In this document: piece by piece, positions 12,171 to 22,900 of the stretch | How the letters are laid out: each line of letters begins with the position of its first letter | How positions within the stretch are numbered: position 1 is the stretch's first letter | Origin: Channallabes apus | Taxonomy: Eukaryota > Chordata > Actinopteri > Siluriformes > Clariidae | NCBI GenBank assembly: GCA_030522415.1 | Contig: CM060104.1 | Span: 22,313,325-22,377,324, forward strand | Length of the DNA stretch: 64,000 nucleotides | Direction of reading: 5' to 3' | Notes under the pieces: model-generated | Told to the model about the DNA's origin: nothing | Database searches by the model: none | The model's input: the letters and a program-made list of their open reading frames with translations, nothing else | Made by a program: the position numbers and the translations under genes

Positions 12171-12979
12171 ATGAAAAATTCAGTTATGCTTATAACAAGT
12201 GACATTCTTGCAAAGTAGCTTTACAGAAATGCAGATCACAGATTCTTAATGTCCGAAGTGATTACTTTCCGAGATGACATGAAGAAGAAAACCTTTCCAG
12301 GTGATAAGCGGCACAGGGGGACTGATAGGTGAAAGAGATTGAAACCCTCAGATTCTCAGGACCCTCAGGGAGTACTAAGTTAAGTATCCAGTTAGAAGTA
12401 TCAGAAAGGTTGAAACAGAAAGGTAAGTGTTGTGACCAATATTTGGTTTGCTCATGAAAGGTAAACAATACTTTCTGCTTTTTGTTAACAAATGTATAAC
12501 ATGACCAAGTGGTAATTCTAGATTAAGGAGACATTTTTTCTACCAATTTTTGTGACCAGAAAAAGTCAAATCTGAAGACTCTTTTTAAGAAGCTTTTTAT
12601 ACTTACTTTGATAAGGATTTGAGGAGGTAAGGATGTAATCATCATTTATTATCAAAAGTCATAATTTTAGTGCTAACCACCTGCAATAACCACCTGCCAA
12701 ATATTGTATAGGGCCCCTTCAAGTCATGGTCTCTTTAAGACCTGGGCTGTAGTATTTGCAGTATTTGGCTTCAAGATATTAGCAACAGATCCTTTAAATA
12801 TTGTAAATTGCCATTTCTGGCCTGCTGAAACTCTTTGCCATATAAGTCAACCGATTTCCACACATTTCTGTAGTGTTGCATGACAAATTTTTTTCTGCCA
12901 TTAAGAAACACCGTTATTACAAAAGGTGTGCACTTAGTTTGCAGCAATGTCAAAATATCACCTACATTAATGCGAGGAC
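12171..12979. other. Intergenic stretch, nothing recognised
   Basis: No conserved reading frame, inverted-repeat boundary or RNA gene seen. Confidence 0.5.
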
Positions 12980-13260
12980 CCAAGGTTTCCCAGCAGAAAA
13001 TATTGGCCAAGCATCATACTACCTCCACCAGTTTGCCTTCTTCTCTAAGTGCATCCTGGTCCCATCTCTCTGTGTTTTATGGTCACAGCCAGCCGCCCCT
13101 ACACAGCCTTGTTTTAGGACGGCCATAGGCGAGTCAAACGTGACCATTCGACAGTTGGGCGGCTTCCTGACTGGGAATGGGGGCCTTGCGTCAAGGCAGC
13201 GACCTTGTACCTTTTGGCAGAAGCTAAAGGCGCAGTGGACGCTCATATGCTCCTTCAGCG
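12980..13260 (-). pseudogene. Possible Tc1/mariner transposase fragment
   Basis: The minus strand reads RDGTRMHLEKKANWWR near 13070-13020, resembling a segment of a fish Tc1-family transposase. Sequence on either side does not align with what I know of the family, and no inverted repeats are visible. Weak call. Confidence 0.35.
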
Positions 13261-13275
13261 GCTGTCTGTCCACCT

Positions 13276-14000
13276 TTAACCCTTGTATTGTCTTCACTTT
13301 TGGGACCCTCTGGTGTCATTCATGTCAAACTGACCCGGGACATACTTGGGGATTTAAAAACAAATTCTGAGATAAAATTTAATTTCATAAACAAATTAAA
13401 TATAGTGTCTTTACCTCAATTTTAATCAACAGAGAGAACACATATGTTCAACAGTTGCAAAAAAACTATTAAAAATGGATGTGTGAGTCGTTATTTTGTC
13501 ATAAGGATGTAATTAAAGTTAAAAATCCTCTATACTAATCAAGACTTGGGTGTCATAAATTATGCTTATCTTAGAAAAAAAATAAGTCACCAGCTACACT
13601 GTGGCTAGAGAAGATAGAGTCCTGGTCTCCTTTGGATGTATCGTGTCACCAGTGCCTTGCCTAGCTCCTCAAGTGCTCTTCTTTGGAGCTTCCTTTGGTT
13701 CCAGTCTGGGTTGATTGCCACCCAGCTTGTAAATGCATTATAGGTTGAGACAAGATCACTAGTGGCCACTCATAGCCATTCTTCATTGACAGCTGTAGCA
13801 GGTCAGCAGCTTATCAAACTGACTCGAAGGATGCAAATGCAAGTATAGTACCATGTGTTTTCAATTACTTTTTTTGTTTGTACATATATGGATAAGCTAA
13901 GGACATTGAGTTTCAGTTTCAGTTCTTGCTTGCTTCCTGTAGTCCATGACCAGTTATTTTGTTGTCCCAACATTGAGGGAGAGGTTGTTGTCATATTACC
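13276..14000 (-). mobile_element. piggyBac-type element remnant
   Basis: A TTAA at 13276-13279 is followed by cccttgtattgtcttcac and aaactgacccggg, the layout of a fish piggyBac terminal repeat. Minus-strand transposase scraps follow inside. The far end is lost. Confidence 0.6.
13611..13790 (-). pseudogene. piggyBac transposase C-terminal fragment
   Basis: One open stretch on the minus strand reads STYNAFTSWVAINPDWNQRK then RALEELGKALVTRYIQRR and a stop. This corresponds to the conserved NLLDISAYNA-type helix and the region before the C-terminal cysteine domain of PGBD-like transposases. Upstream, 13994-13803 holds degraded continuation. It is a separate lineage from the piggyBac remnant at 44916-45545. 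Confidence 0.6.
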
Positions 14001-14434
14001 ACTGTGAGTGCTCTGACCTTCCTATATGCTTTCTTCCAGTTATTTGAGATCAGGCTCATGGCCAAGAAACTTTATGAAGAAACATGGAAGAAATCAACAC
14101 TGTTTTAGTCAGGAAACTCTATTAAAATTCATTTTTCTTTAAATGATTAAAAGCTGCCCTTGGTAGAGCTGCAGTTGTATGACTTCTTTAGTGGATACAG
14201 TGAGCCTGTTTTGAACTCCACATCTAATAAAAAGGAGGCTGCAAGCTTGACAGTGCCAGTCTCGGTTGTTTCATGTTAATAGGAGGTGATAACAATTCTT
14301 ATATCCCTCTATCCTTGGTTGTCCTCTTCACACCAAGCCAGAATTCTTTCGGTGTCTGATCTGTAGACTTCGGCCTCATTGTGTAATGTCATCAATATGA
14401 ACTGTTGCTCTTAACGAAGCTGAAATCAGAAGGT
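14001..14434 (-). other. Weak LINE-like scrap left of gypsy insertion
   Basis: On the minus strand at about 14400-14320, NEAEVYRSDTERILAWCEED resembles the RT region after the catalytic motif in L2-type LINEs. The gypsy element is inserted at 14435, directly beside it. The rest is unassigned. Confidence 0.3.
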
Positions 14435-15037
14435 TGTCATGATCCTCTGTGTGCAGAAAGGCGGACGCATACGCAGGAGAATGTTTCAAACTTGTTTTTA
14501 TTAACTTAGATATTCTCTTGGAAAAAATCCTCTTTCTTTTTTAACTCAAAGTCTTTCTCTTCTTAATTCGATTCTTTTAAATACGCAATACCAACCAAAA
14601 CACTAAACAGACTCTACGTCTACCGCACACTCCCTGTGTGGGTAGCCCCCCGGAGTCCCACTTGTCCCTCGGACTCGCGTCAGGTCCAAAACCCGCCTGA
14701 GGCGTTTTCCAGGCGCACTTTGCCGAGCACGACAGGTGCGCTTCCCGGTGTCCGGTGATCGGGATGAGTTAGCGCTGTGAGGGAGAGATGACAGTATCCT
14801 TTAGCGTGAAGAGGCACAGAACGGGACAAACACACAGACACACAACTGTGAACGGACGAGACACTACGGGCTCGACCGGCTTAAATAAGGACACAACAGG
14901 ATAGGACACAGGTGTAGGTGTTCTTGTGATTAGGGAGACATACCAACGTTGACACACTAGGTGGGGACAAAGTGTCGGCTCAATAATCCGGAGACCCAGA
15001 TCTTATTACCCCGGGCCGCGGTGGTACCGATGTTACA
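14435..15037 (-). repeat. 3' LTR of the minus-strand gypsy element
   Basis: On the element strand the LTR starts TGTAACATCGG and ends GATCATGACA. It contains the last 58 bases of the gag-pol frame and an AATAAA signal at 14502-14497. Confidence 0.95.
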
Positions 15038-18000
15038 GTACCCCCCCTCCCAGAACCGGCCTCTCGGGGGAGGCGAGGGCGACCCCGACGTCTTCCTTGA
15101 GGAGGTCGGAGCTCCCGTGTGGCCGGAGCCGACTGACCCGGAGGGCGTCCCGGAGGTCGAGGAGCTGGGCGGTCCGGCCGTTCCTGGTGAAATGTGGTGA
15201 TTAACTCACGGTTTAGGATGTCTTTGGCCGGGACCCAGCTTCTCTCCTCCGGACCGTAACCCTCCCAGTCCACGAGATACTGGAGAGCTCCTTTCCTCCT
15301 CCGCGAGTCTAAGAGCTGGGTTACCTTGAAAGCCGGGGTGCCCTCGATCTCTACGGCCCCAGGCAGCGAGGGCTCAGCCCTGCCCTCGTCTAGGGGTCCC
15401 CGGATCACCGGCCTTAGAAGGGAGACATGAAAGACAGGGTTGATTCGCATATGAGAGGGTAATTTCAGCTTATAGGAAACAGGGTTAATTTGGGATAAAA
15501 TGACAAAGGGACCTATGTAACGGGGGGTGAGTTTACGGCATGGGAGGTGAAGGTTGAGGTCCCGTGTCGAGAGCCACACTCGATCGCCTACCTGGAGCGG
15601 AGGTCCTTCCTTCCTTTGTCTATCGGCGTATGTTTTAAACCTAATGATTGCCCGGGCGATGTGCGCATGCGCATCTTCCCAGACTTTTTCCGCTTGTTTG
15701 AACCACGTATCCACCATGGGTACCTCGGTGGGCGTGGTGTCCCAGGGACAGAGCGGGGGTTGGTAACCTAGCACGCATTGAAAGGGCGTTAGACCGGTAG
15801 TGGAATGGATTAACGAGTTCTGAGCGTATTCTGCCCACAGTAGCCAGCTAGCCCATTCGTGTTGTCGGCTGCTACAGTATGCCCGCAGATATCTCCCTAG
15901 TTCCTGAACAGTCCGCTCTGCCTGTCCATTAGACTCGGGGTGATAGCCTGACGTTAGACTAACTGTGGTCCCCAATCTCTGGAAAAAAGCTTTCCAGACT
16001 TTGGCGATAAATTGGGGACCACGATCTGAAACAATATCTTCGGGCATGCCGTAGTGGCGAAACACTGTTGAAAAAAGGGCTTCTGTTACCTGAGTAGCAG
16101 TAGGGAGGGAGCCAAATGGAATGAACCGACACCCCTTAGAGAATCGGTCGACAACCACTAATACCGTCGTGTACCCTTGAGACACCGGCAGGTCCGTGAC
16201 GAAGTCGACCGCAATGTGCGACCACGGCCGGTTTGGTGTCGGTAGGGGCATTAGTTTACCAACGGGTAGGCTACGAGATGTTTTGGTTGTAGCGCATACC
16301 GCACATGACGAAACCACTCTCCGCACGGTTTCTCTCATTCCCGGCCACCAGTATTTTCGTGCGATGTTCTGGAAGGTGCGCGTTATCCCGGGATGCCCGG
16401 ATGCCACACTCGTGTGAACCGTGCTCACAACACTCTCTCGCAGCGTCCCGGGGACATAGACTCTGTCCGGAGGGCACTCGGGGGGCGCAGGGTCTGTCTG
16501 CCCCTCCCGAGTGATCTCCGCGTCCCACTCCCATGCCACCGGGGCGATCACGAGCGGCGCGGGGAGAATCGGCTCAGGTTTTATTGAGGAGGGGGCCGCT
16601 GGGTAACAGCGGGACAATGCATCGGCTTTTTTATTCTTAGATCCGGGCCGGTAGGTGATATGAAAGTGAAACCGTGTGAAGAACAATGACCATCGGGCTT
16701 GTCGGGGGTTTAGCCTTTTAGCTTGTTGGATGTATTCGAGATTACGGTGATCAGTGTACACAATGAATGGATATTTGGCTCCCTCTAGCCAATGTCGCCA
16801 TTCCTCTAACGCCGCCTTCACTGCGAGCAGTTCTCTGTTGCCGATATCATAATTTTGCTCCGCTGACGTCAGTTTTCTCGAGAAAAAAGCACAGGGGTGA
16901 AGTTTCTCGGGTTTCCCATAGCGCTGAGACAATACCGCCCCTAATCCCACCTCTGAGGCGTCTACCTCGACGATGAATGGCTTCTCGGGATCCGGAAGCC
17001 GCAAAACGGGTGCAGTAGTAAAGGCCCGTTTTAAGGTGTTGAATGCGTTCTCCGCTTCCGCGGAGAGCGTCTTCAACTTCTTGGGCTTCCCCTTCAGCAT
17101 GGTGGTGAGGGGCGTAGCTATGGAACTAAAGTTGCGAATAAAGCGCCTGTAGAAATTAGCAAACCCGAGAAAGCTCTGTAGCGCCTTTACTGACCGTGGC
17201 ACCGGCCATTGTGTTACCGCCTTTACCTTAGCGATCTCCATCTCGACCCCCAGTGGCCCAATGCGGTAGCCGAGAAAGGCGATCTCCTTTTTATGGAACT
17301 CGCATTTCTCCGCCTTCGCATAGAGCCCGTGCGCGCGCAGCCGGCGAAGGACGGCGGTCACCTGAGCGACGTGCTCTGAATATGACCGCGAGTACACTAG
17401 AATATCATCCAGATATACTATCACATATCGGTTCAACATATCTCGAAACACGTCGTTCATGAACCCCTGAAACACCGCAGGCGCGTTTACCAGCCCATAC
17501 GACATAACATTATATTGATAATGTCCCGATGAGGTGCTAAACGCGGTCTTCCACTCGTCGCCCTTACGCACACGAACGAGATTATATGCGCTGCGGAGAT
17601 CGAGTTTTGTGAAGATGGAGGCGCCGCGGAGCTGGTCGATAGCGGCCGGAACCAGTGGCAGTGGGTGCTTGTATTTTATGGTTACAGCATTGAGTCCTCT
17701 ATAATCTATGCATGGGCGAAGGCCCCCGCCTTTTTTCTCAATAAAAAAGAAACCAGCCGAGGCGGGTGACGTGGATCTGCTAATGAGCCCCTGCCGGAGA
17801 GCCTCGTCCACGTATTCCTCCATTGCCCTGGTCTCGTCCAGCGACAGCGGATAAATACGTGCATAAGGCGGTGCCTTCCCCGGCAGGAGCTCAATGGCAC
17901 AATCCCACGGACGGTGGGGAGGAAGTCTCGCTGCTGCCCTAACACTAAACACATCGTGAAACTTCGCATACACTGGGGGCACACTAGTGGATACCTGGCA

Positions 18001-19377
18001 GGTCGGGCTTTCTATGGTTGTAGTTTGGACCACCAACGTGGATGGTGTGCATGTTTGCGCGCATCGGGGGGACCATGAGAGGATGCGAGGCTTAGCCCAA
18101 TTGAATTTCGGGTTATGAAGGCTGAGCCAAGGGAGGCCCAGTACGACGGAAGGATCAGCCTGGGAGATTACATAAAACTGTATTTCTTCAGAGTGACCGG
18201 GGAAAGTTAACCGAAGGGGCGTAGACATGGTTTTTAACGGCGAGTGTTTTAACGTGTTGCCATCCAGTGCTTTGATGGTTATCGGATGCGGAAGCTTCGA
18301 CACGGGAGCTCGCAGCGCGGAAAGCAGAGATGCAGAGATGAGATTGCCGGCCGATCCCGAATCTATTAAAGGAGAAACAGACAAGGTAGTGTTATTAAAG
18401 GTTATGGTAGCAGGTAAACAAAAAGGTGAAGGGGTGCGCAGTGGTGTGCTCTCAGTTACATTCAGGGATGGGCAGGAACTGATTTTGTGCCCATCTCGCC
18501 CACAGTACAGGCACAGCCCCGCCTTCATTCTTCTGGCACGCTCCGCAGCGGTGAGATGTGACGCCCCGATCTCCATGTCGCTCGCCGGGGCTTCCTCCCG
18601 ACCAGGTGGCAGCGGCTGGAGGGCAGGTCCCCTGCCGACAGGTTCAGATCGCCTCACAGGGCGGGGTGGTGGCCGCCGCTGTTGCTGGCGCAGATGCTGA
18701 TCGAGTTTGATGGCGAGAGAGATGGTGTCCTCGAGACTGAGCTCAACATCCCGGCACGCCAGCTCCATCTGGATCTCCGAGTTGAGCCCATCTCGGAATC
18801 GGGCCAGCAGACTCCTGTCACACCACCCACTTTCCGCCGCGAGAACCTGAAACCGGACGGCGTAGTCGGACACGGGTCCCTGCCCTTGCCGGATCTTCAG
18901 CAGCTGCTGCTCACCTGATCGGCCCTGGTCCGGGTGGTCAAAAACGGCGCGAAGCGCCTCGACGAATCTGTGATACCGTGTGACGGTAGGTCCCCCTGCA
19001 CTCCATACGGCCGTGGCCCATTCCAGCGCTTGCCCGGTGAGGTGCTGAGTAAGGAAGCTCACCTTTTGCTGATCTGTCATGTTTGGGAAGTCGGTGAGGT
19101 ACAACTCGCATGCCAGAAGAAATCGTTTACACCCGTCAGGGTCTCCCCCGTATCGTTCGGGAGGTGTTGGACGAGGGGCTGCTGGCGGTGGTGGTCGGGG
19201 TGGAGATGCTGGTGGTGACCGAGCAGTAGCCAGTTGCGAAACGCTGCAGGCGAGGTCATGAACAGCCCGAGCCAGAGTTCCGATTTCCTGCTGCTGTTCG
19301 CGCAGGTACCGGTGAAACCGCACGTCATCAGGCAGGGACATTCCTGCTGCGTCCTGAAGGGTCCGTTCATCTGTCAT
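14980..19377 (-). CDS. Gag-Pol polyprotein of chromodomain Ty3/gypsy element
   Basis: A single open frame encodes capsid, protease, reverse transcriptase, RNase H and integrase. An in-frame ATG lies 30 bases upstream inside the LTR at 19407, but the predicted mRNA permits either start. I prefer 19377 (MTDERTL), by analogy with the gag start just after the LTR in the element at 38334. Numbering from 19407 (1475 aa): gag about 80-290; zinc knuckle C299-C302-H307-C312; protease DSGS at 349; RT VYLDDIL with catalytic D667-D668; RNase H D816 and TDHRNLEY at 885; integrase H998-H1005-C1035-C1038 and D1068-D1128-E1164 (D-X35-E); chromodomain about 1358-1412 ([18 protein letters not shown]). The stop lies inside the 3' LTR. 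One-frame gag-pol is typical of the Tf1/sushi group. No inactivating change seen. Confidence 0.95.
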   Translation of the reverse strand: MTDERTLQDAAGMSLPDDVRFHRYLREQQQEIGTLARAVHDLACSVSQLATARSPPASPPRPPPPAAPRPTPPERYGGDPDGCKRFLLACELYLTDFPNMTDQQKVSFLTQHLTGQALEWATAVWSAGGPTVTRYHRFVEALRAVFDHPDQGRSGEQQLLKIRQGQGPVSDYAVRFQVLAAESGWCDRSLLARFRDGLNSEIQMELACRDVELSLEDTISLAIKLDQHLRQQQRRPPPRPVRRSEPVGRGPALQPLPPGREEAPASDMEIGASHLTAAERARRMKAGLCLYCGRDGHKISSCPSLNVTESTPLRTPSPFCLPATITFNNTTLSVSPLIDSGSAGNLISASLLSALRAPVSKLPHPITIKALDGNTLKHSPLKTMSTPLRLTFPGHSEEIQFYVISQADPSVVLGLPWLSLHNPKFNWAKPRILSWSPRCAQTCTPSTLVVQTTTIESPTCQVSTSVPPVYAKFHDVFSVRAAARLPPHRPWDCAIELLPGKAPPYARIYPLSLDETRAMEEYVDEALRQGLISRSTSPASAGFFFIEKKGGGLRPCIDYRGLNAVTIKYKHPLPLVPAAIDQLRGASIFTKLDLRSAYNLVRVRKGDEWKTAFSTSSGHYQYNVMSYGLVNAPAVFQGFMNDVFRDMLNRYVIVYLDDILVYSRSYSEHVAQVTAVLRRLRAHGLYAKAEKCEFHKKEIAFLGYRIGPLGVEMEIAKVKAVTQWPVPRSVKALQSFLGFANFYRRFIRNFSSIATPLTTMLKGKPKKLKTLSAEAENAFNTLKRAFTTAPVLRLPDPEKPFIVEVDASEVGLGAVLSQRYGKPEKLHPCAFFSRKLTSAEQNYDIGNRELLAVKAALEEWRHWLEGAKYPFIVYTDHRNLEYIQQAKRLNPRQARWSLFFTRFHFHITYRPGSKNKKADALSRCYPAAPSSIKPEPILPAPLVIAPVAWEWDAEITREGQTDPAPPECPPDRVYVPGTLRESVVSTVHTSVASGHPGITRTFQNIARKYWWPGMRETVRRVVSSCAVCATTKTSRSLPVGKLMPLPTPNRPWSHIAVDFVTDLPVSQGYTTVLVVVDRFSKGCRFIPFGSLPTATQVTEALFSTVFRHYGMPEDIVSDRGPQFIAKVWKAFFQRLGTTVSLTSGYHPESNGQAERTVQELGRYLRAYCSSRQHEWASWLLWAEYAQNSLIHSTTGLTPFQCVLGYQPPLCPWDTTPTEVPMVDTWFKQAEKVWEDAHAHIARAIIRFKTYADRQRKEGPPLQVGDRVWLSTRDLNLHLPCRKLTPRYIGPFVILSQINPVSYKLKLPSHMRINPVFHVSLLRPVIRGPLDEGRAEPSLPGAVEIEGTPAFKVTQLLDSRRRKGALQYLVDWEGYGPEERSWVPAKDILNRELITTFHQERPDRPAPRPPGRPPGQSAPATRELRPPQGRRRGRPRLPREAGSGRGGTVTSVPPRPGVIRSGSPDY
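15038..15052 (-). other. Polypurine tract
   Basis: On the element strand ctgggaggggggGTAC lies directly before the 3' LTR start TGTAACA. It is the plus-strand DNA primer site and also codes for part of the Gag-Pol tail. Confidence 0.85.
19361..19369 (-). other. Self-complementary primer-binding site
   Basis: On the element strand tgaacggac begins 2 nt after the 5' LTR end. It is the exact reverse complement of gtccgttca at 19794-19786, which is where the LTR TATA box predicts transcription to start. No tRNA 3'-end match is evident. This is the arrangement of Tf1/sushi self-priming. Confidence 0.75.
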
Positions 19378-19974
19378 GATCCTCTGTGTGCAGAAAGGCG
19401 GACGCATACGCAGGAGAATGTTTCAAACTTGTTTTTATTAACTTAGATATTCTCTTGGAAAAAATCCTCTTTCTTTTTTAACTCAAAGTCTTTCTCTTCT
19501 TAATTCGATTCTTTTAAATACGCAATACCAACCAAAACACTAAACAGACTCTACGTCTACCGCACACTCCCTGTGTGGGTAGCCCCCCGGAGTCCCACTT
19601 GTCCCTCGGACTCGCGTCAGGTCCAAAACCCGCCTGAGGCGTTTTCCAGGCGCACTTTGCCGAGCACGACAGGTGCGCTTCCCGGTGTCCGGTGATCGGG
19701 ATGAGTTAGCGCTGTGAGGGAGAGATGACAGTATCCTTTAGCGTGAAGAGGCACAGAACGGGACAAACACACAGACACACAACTGTGAACGGACGAGACA
19801 CTACGGGCTCGACCGGCTTAAATAAGGACACAACAGGATAGGACACAGGTGTAGGTGTTCTTGTGATTAGGGAGACATACCAACGTTGACACACTAGGTG
19901 GGGACAAAGTGTCGGCTCAATAATCCGGAGACCCAGATCTTATTACCCCGGGCCGCGGTGGTACCGATGTTACA
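19372..19974 (-). repeat. 5' LTR of the minus-strand gypsy element
   Basis: Same 603-bp sequence as 14435-15037. Contains the promoter and an AATAAA signal at 19439-19434. Confidence 0.95.
19786..19824 (-). promoter_or_regulatory. LTR TATA box and predicted transcription start
   Basis: TATTTAAG at 19824-19817 on the element strand. Thirty nt downstream, at 19794, begins gtccgttca, the segment complementary to the primer site. Confidence 0.65.
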
Positions 19975-19979
19975 AAGGT

Positions 19980-21559
19980 GTGGCTGTGTTAATTTGATCT
20001 ATCACCCAATCATACTAACCACTTTTGTGTTGGAAGTAGTTTTGAAAGAATTCTTTAAGCGGAAAAGATGTGCTCATTAAGACATGGAATTACTGTGATG
20101 GAATCACTATTCTCCTGGCCAACTCCAACTTTTAAATGAGTAAGTTGATCCTGTCTGCAAAGTGAGAAGAATCCTTGTCTTTGCCTTGGATTTGAGGATT
20201 TAGTACTTAATTCAGTCTTTCAGATATATGACAGAGACAAGCAAGTTTCATCAGCAATGTTTAATTCCAAAAGTGACTCGCAACTTTGTTCATGACATAA
20301 CCCTACTAAATAAATGAACTTTGTCTGTGAGCTCAGAGACTTGAAACAACACTTTACCCTGAAAGAGCTATTCTCCATTGCTGTTAAACAGTAGAGCATC
20401 ATGTTCAGCTCCTGGTCCCTTACAAAGGTCAGAGAGAACCCAATAATCTTGTTTTGATGAAAGTGACTATGCTAATGACACACTTTAAAACCATGTGAAA
20501 TTTGCATGAATGGTTCAAATGTTTTAAAGAAGGCCATACATCTGTGAATGACGATCCCAAGGTGGCTCAGAGCCCATTGCAGGCATTCCTGTGAACATTC
20601 AGCAAGTGGAATGCCTGATCCGTGAAAAAGTATGGATATCTTGACACCAGCTTGCGGAAGAGATGCAACTTTCTGTTGGAGCACACCACTCGAATGTTGC
20701 AGGAACTTGATGTACTGTCATACACGAACCCCATACAGTCCTTACCTAGGCTCAAGCAATTTCAACATGTTTGGGGGATAAAAGGAGTTCCTGGGAGGTT
20801 TCAGACATGAAACCGGTAGTCCAAGCATTTCAAGCAAGAGAAACCCTGGGATAAGTACATTATTGTAGCTGGGGATTATATAGAGAGATAAAGGTAGTTT
20901 AAGTAGACTTAAAGTCTGAACTAACAAAGCAAACATAAACCTCATCCACGTGCAATGTTAGATGTTTGTCATGTAGTGTTTCATTTATTTCTTTTTCCAA
21001 TTAATTTGAAATGTCACATCTATGCCTTGAAACCATCATTGAAATGTCAAGCAACTTAATATGAGTTTATTTATGCTTAAGTATTTACTGATAATTATTT
21101 TGAAAATCACCTTTCTTGTTCATGATATTCTCTCCATCAATTGAATTATTTCTTAACATGATTGTTAGTGATCTAAGATGGCACTGTGGTAACAACATGT
21201 GGTGGCCACTCCAGATTCAAAATGATGCTAGCCCAATTTATTTCTTTTGTTCTATTGGTACATGGATATTGGGGCAACTAATGTTAATGTCCACAACTGC
21301 CAGAGACACATTACAGAAATAACACCAAAAAAACATACACAAAGATCTGCTGGAGAAGCTATGCAATTTTGGTTTATTGTAGTCCCCAGGTCTTAAGACA
21401 TTGGCATCCTCTGATACTGGTGGCCAGGGGAGGGGGAGTGTGGCAAATGGGTGAGGGAGGGTCCATGCCACGCTAAAAGCAAAACCCAGCCAGCTGATTA
21501 TCCCATCCATCCTGATCTTAAATAAACTAGACTATATCCGACTAAAGTGAACTACTACT
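19980..21559. other. Intergenic stretch with unassigned reading frame
   Basis: No gene recognised. A minus-strand frame at 20755-20567 (KLHLFRKLVSRYPYFFTDQA) has no family I can name and no splice or regulatory context. Near the right end the sequence merges into an L2-like remnant. Confidence 0.45.
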
Positions 21560-22260
21560 GAGACTGCTGAATGTTTATTTTCACAGAGACATATCTTAGG
21601 AGCAGTTCTAGATGCTGAGCTAGGCAAACAGCAAACCCACTGGATCTTGTTTACATAAACTTTCCAGTGCATACAGGGCAAAGCCCCCTGCACCCCAGCT
21701 ATTCTGACCAAATCTATGTTATACTAATTATACTACTGTATACTAAGGGGAAAACTTTCCAAAGCCATCAGAAAGGGCAAAGTGAGCACATAACCATAGA
21801 ATACACAACCACTTCTACAATAGAAGCAATACGTGACATGTGGCAGGGCATTCAGGGCATTGACAACTACAGGACAATAACATCTCCCAGTGACATCTCT
21901 TCCAAATGCACTGAACAAGTTCTTTGCATGGTTTCAGGTGTAAAATGATGTGGTTGTATGAAAGGCCCCCCAAACAACTAGGTATTGTGTCTCATCACAG
22001 CTAATGTGAGGAAAAGACTAGAGTCAACCTAGAGAAAAGCTGCAGGTCCAGACAATGTTCCTGGCAGCATGCTCAGAGAATGTGCAAACCAATCTGTAGA
22101 TCTTCTCACTGGCAGCACCATTGTACCCATATGCCTTAGGCATCGTCCCTAAACCCCAGCCTTCTTGTAATGCTTGATGGCCTGTCTCACACATCAATTG
22201 TATCTCACCCTATCATTAAAGATGAGTCAACCTCAATCCCAGATTCTGCCTCCTTTCCTT
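21560..22260 (+). pseudogene. L2-type LINE remnant
   Basis: Plus-strand pieces in separate frames keep the order of an L2 ORF2. TIEAIRDMWQGIQGIDNY (about 21820-21876) corresponds to the linker before RT. RKAAGPDNVPGSMLRECANQ (about 22040-22100) is the start of the RT domain and parallels RKAAGPDGISGRILRACADQ in the copy at 32495-33460. It is riddled with stops and deletions. Confidence 0.65.
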
Positions 22261-22559
22261 TTATATTCATAATGCTGAGGAGCAAGGATGGCATAAAATT
22301 CCCGCTTTGAACTGACTTGGGCTTCTTTCTCTCTCTTCCTCTATCTCTCCTACCAAATCAAAGACTTTGTCGCTGCCTAGAACCACAGTGAAGTCTATGA
22401 TTAAGAACTGGAAGGTATTTGGTACAACACAGACCCTCCCTGAATCAGGATGTTGTTCCAAACTGGATGAAAGAGCTAGGAGGAAACTGGTCAGAGGTCA
22501 CTGAGACAAAGAGTGGTTAGTGTGCATGTGACAACACTATCACAAAATCCAGTCATGGA

Positions 22560-22900
22560 TTTTCACAAAATGCAGTCATGACTGTGTTTGCAAAAAGGCA
22601 GGTGGTCAGATGAGTCTAAAATGTAATTATTTGGCCTCAACACCATATGATTGGCAGAAATCCAGTATAGCCCCATTCCTACAGTAAAGCATGGAGAGGG
22701 TAATATCATGTTATGGGTGTGTTTCTCTGCAGCAGGGGCTGGAGCACTTGTCAGGATAGAAGGAAATCAATGGAGTACTGAGAATACTGCATTATGAAAA
22801 TCTGCTGCCCTCTGCCAGAAAGTTGTCAATGGGAAAACTGTTGATCTTCCAGCATGATGATGGCCCAAAGCACACAGCAAAACTGACAACACAATAGTTA
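22560..22900 (+). pseudogene. Tc1-like transposase fragment
   Basis: Plus-strand pieces [20 protein letters not shown] and [16 protein letters not shown] match the middle of a Tc1 transposase, including the QHDxxPKH catalytic Asp region. The rest of the gene and the inverted repeats are missing. Confidence 0.7.

Larger units (their letters stand above)
14435..19974 (-). mobile_element. Complete Ty3/gypsy chromodomain retrotransposon (sushi/Tf1-like)
   Basis: A full-length minus-strand LTR retrotransposon of 5540 bp. Two 603-bp LTRs bound it and read identically by eye. It is flanked by a 5-bp target duplication AAGGT at 14430-14434 and 19975-19979. It has a polypurine tract before the 3' LTR, a self-complementary primer site after the 5' LTR, and one gag-pol frame with no stop or frameshift. 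Identical LTRs and an open frame indicate a very recent insertion that may still be competent. A related copy enters the window at 63000. Confidence 0.95.

Noticed and set aside
12873..13370. 165-codon plus-strand frame
   Set aside because: It lies opposite transposon fragments, has unremarkable composition and no domain, and crosses the piggyBac terminal repeat.
18227..18700. 157-codon plus-strand frame inside gypsy
   Set aside because: Antisense shadow of the intact Gag-Pol frame; no family resemblance.
20567..20755. Frame with KLHLFRKLVSRYPYFFTDQA
   Set aside because: No known family, no start context, no splice signals and stops all around. Noted only as unassigned.
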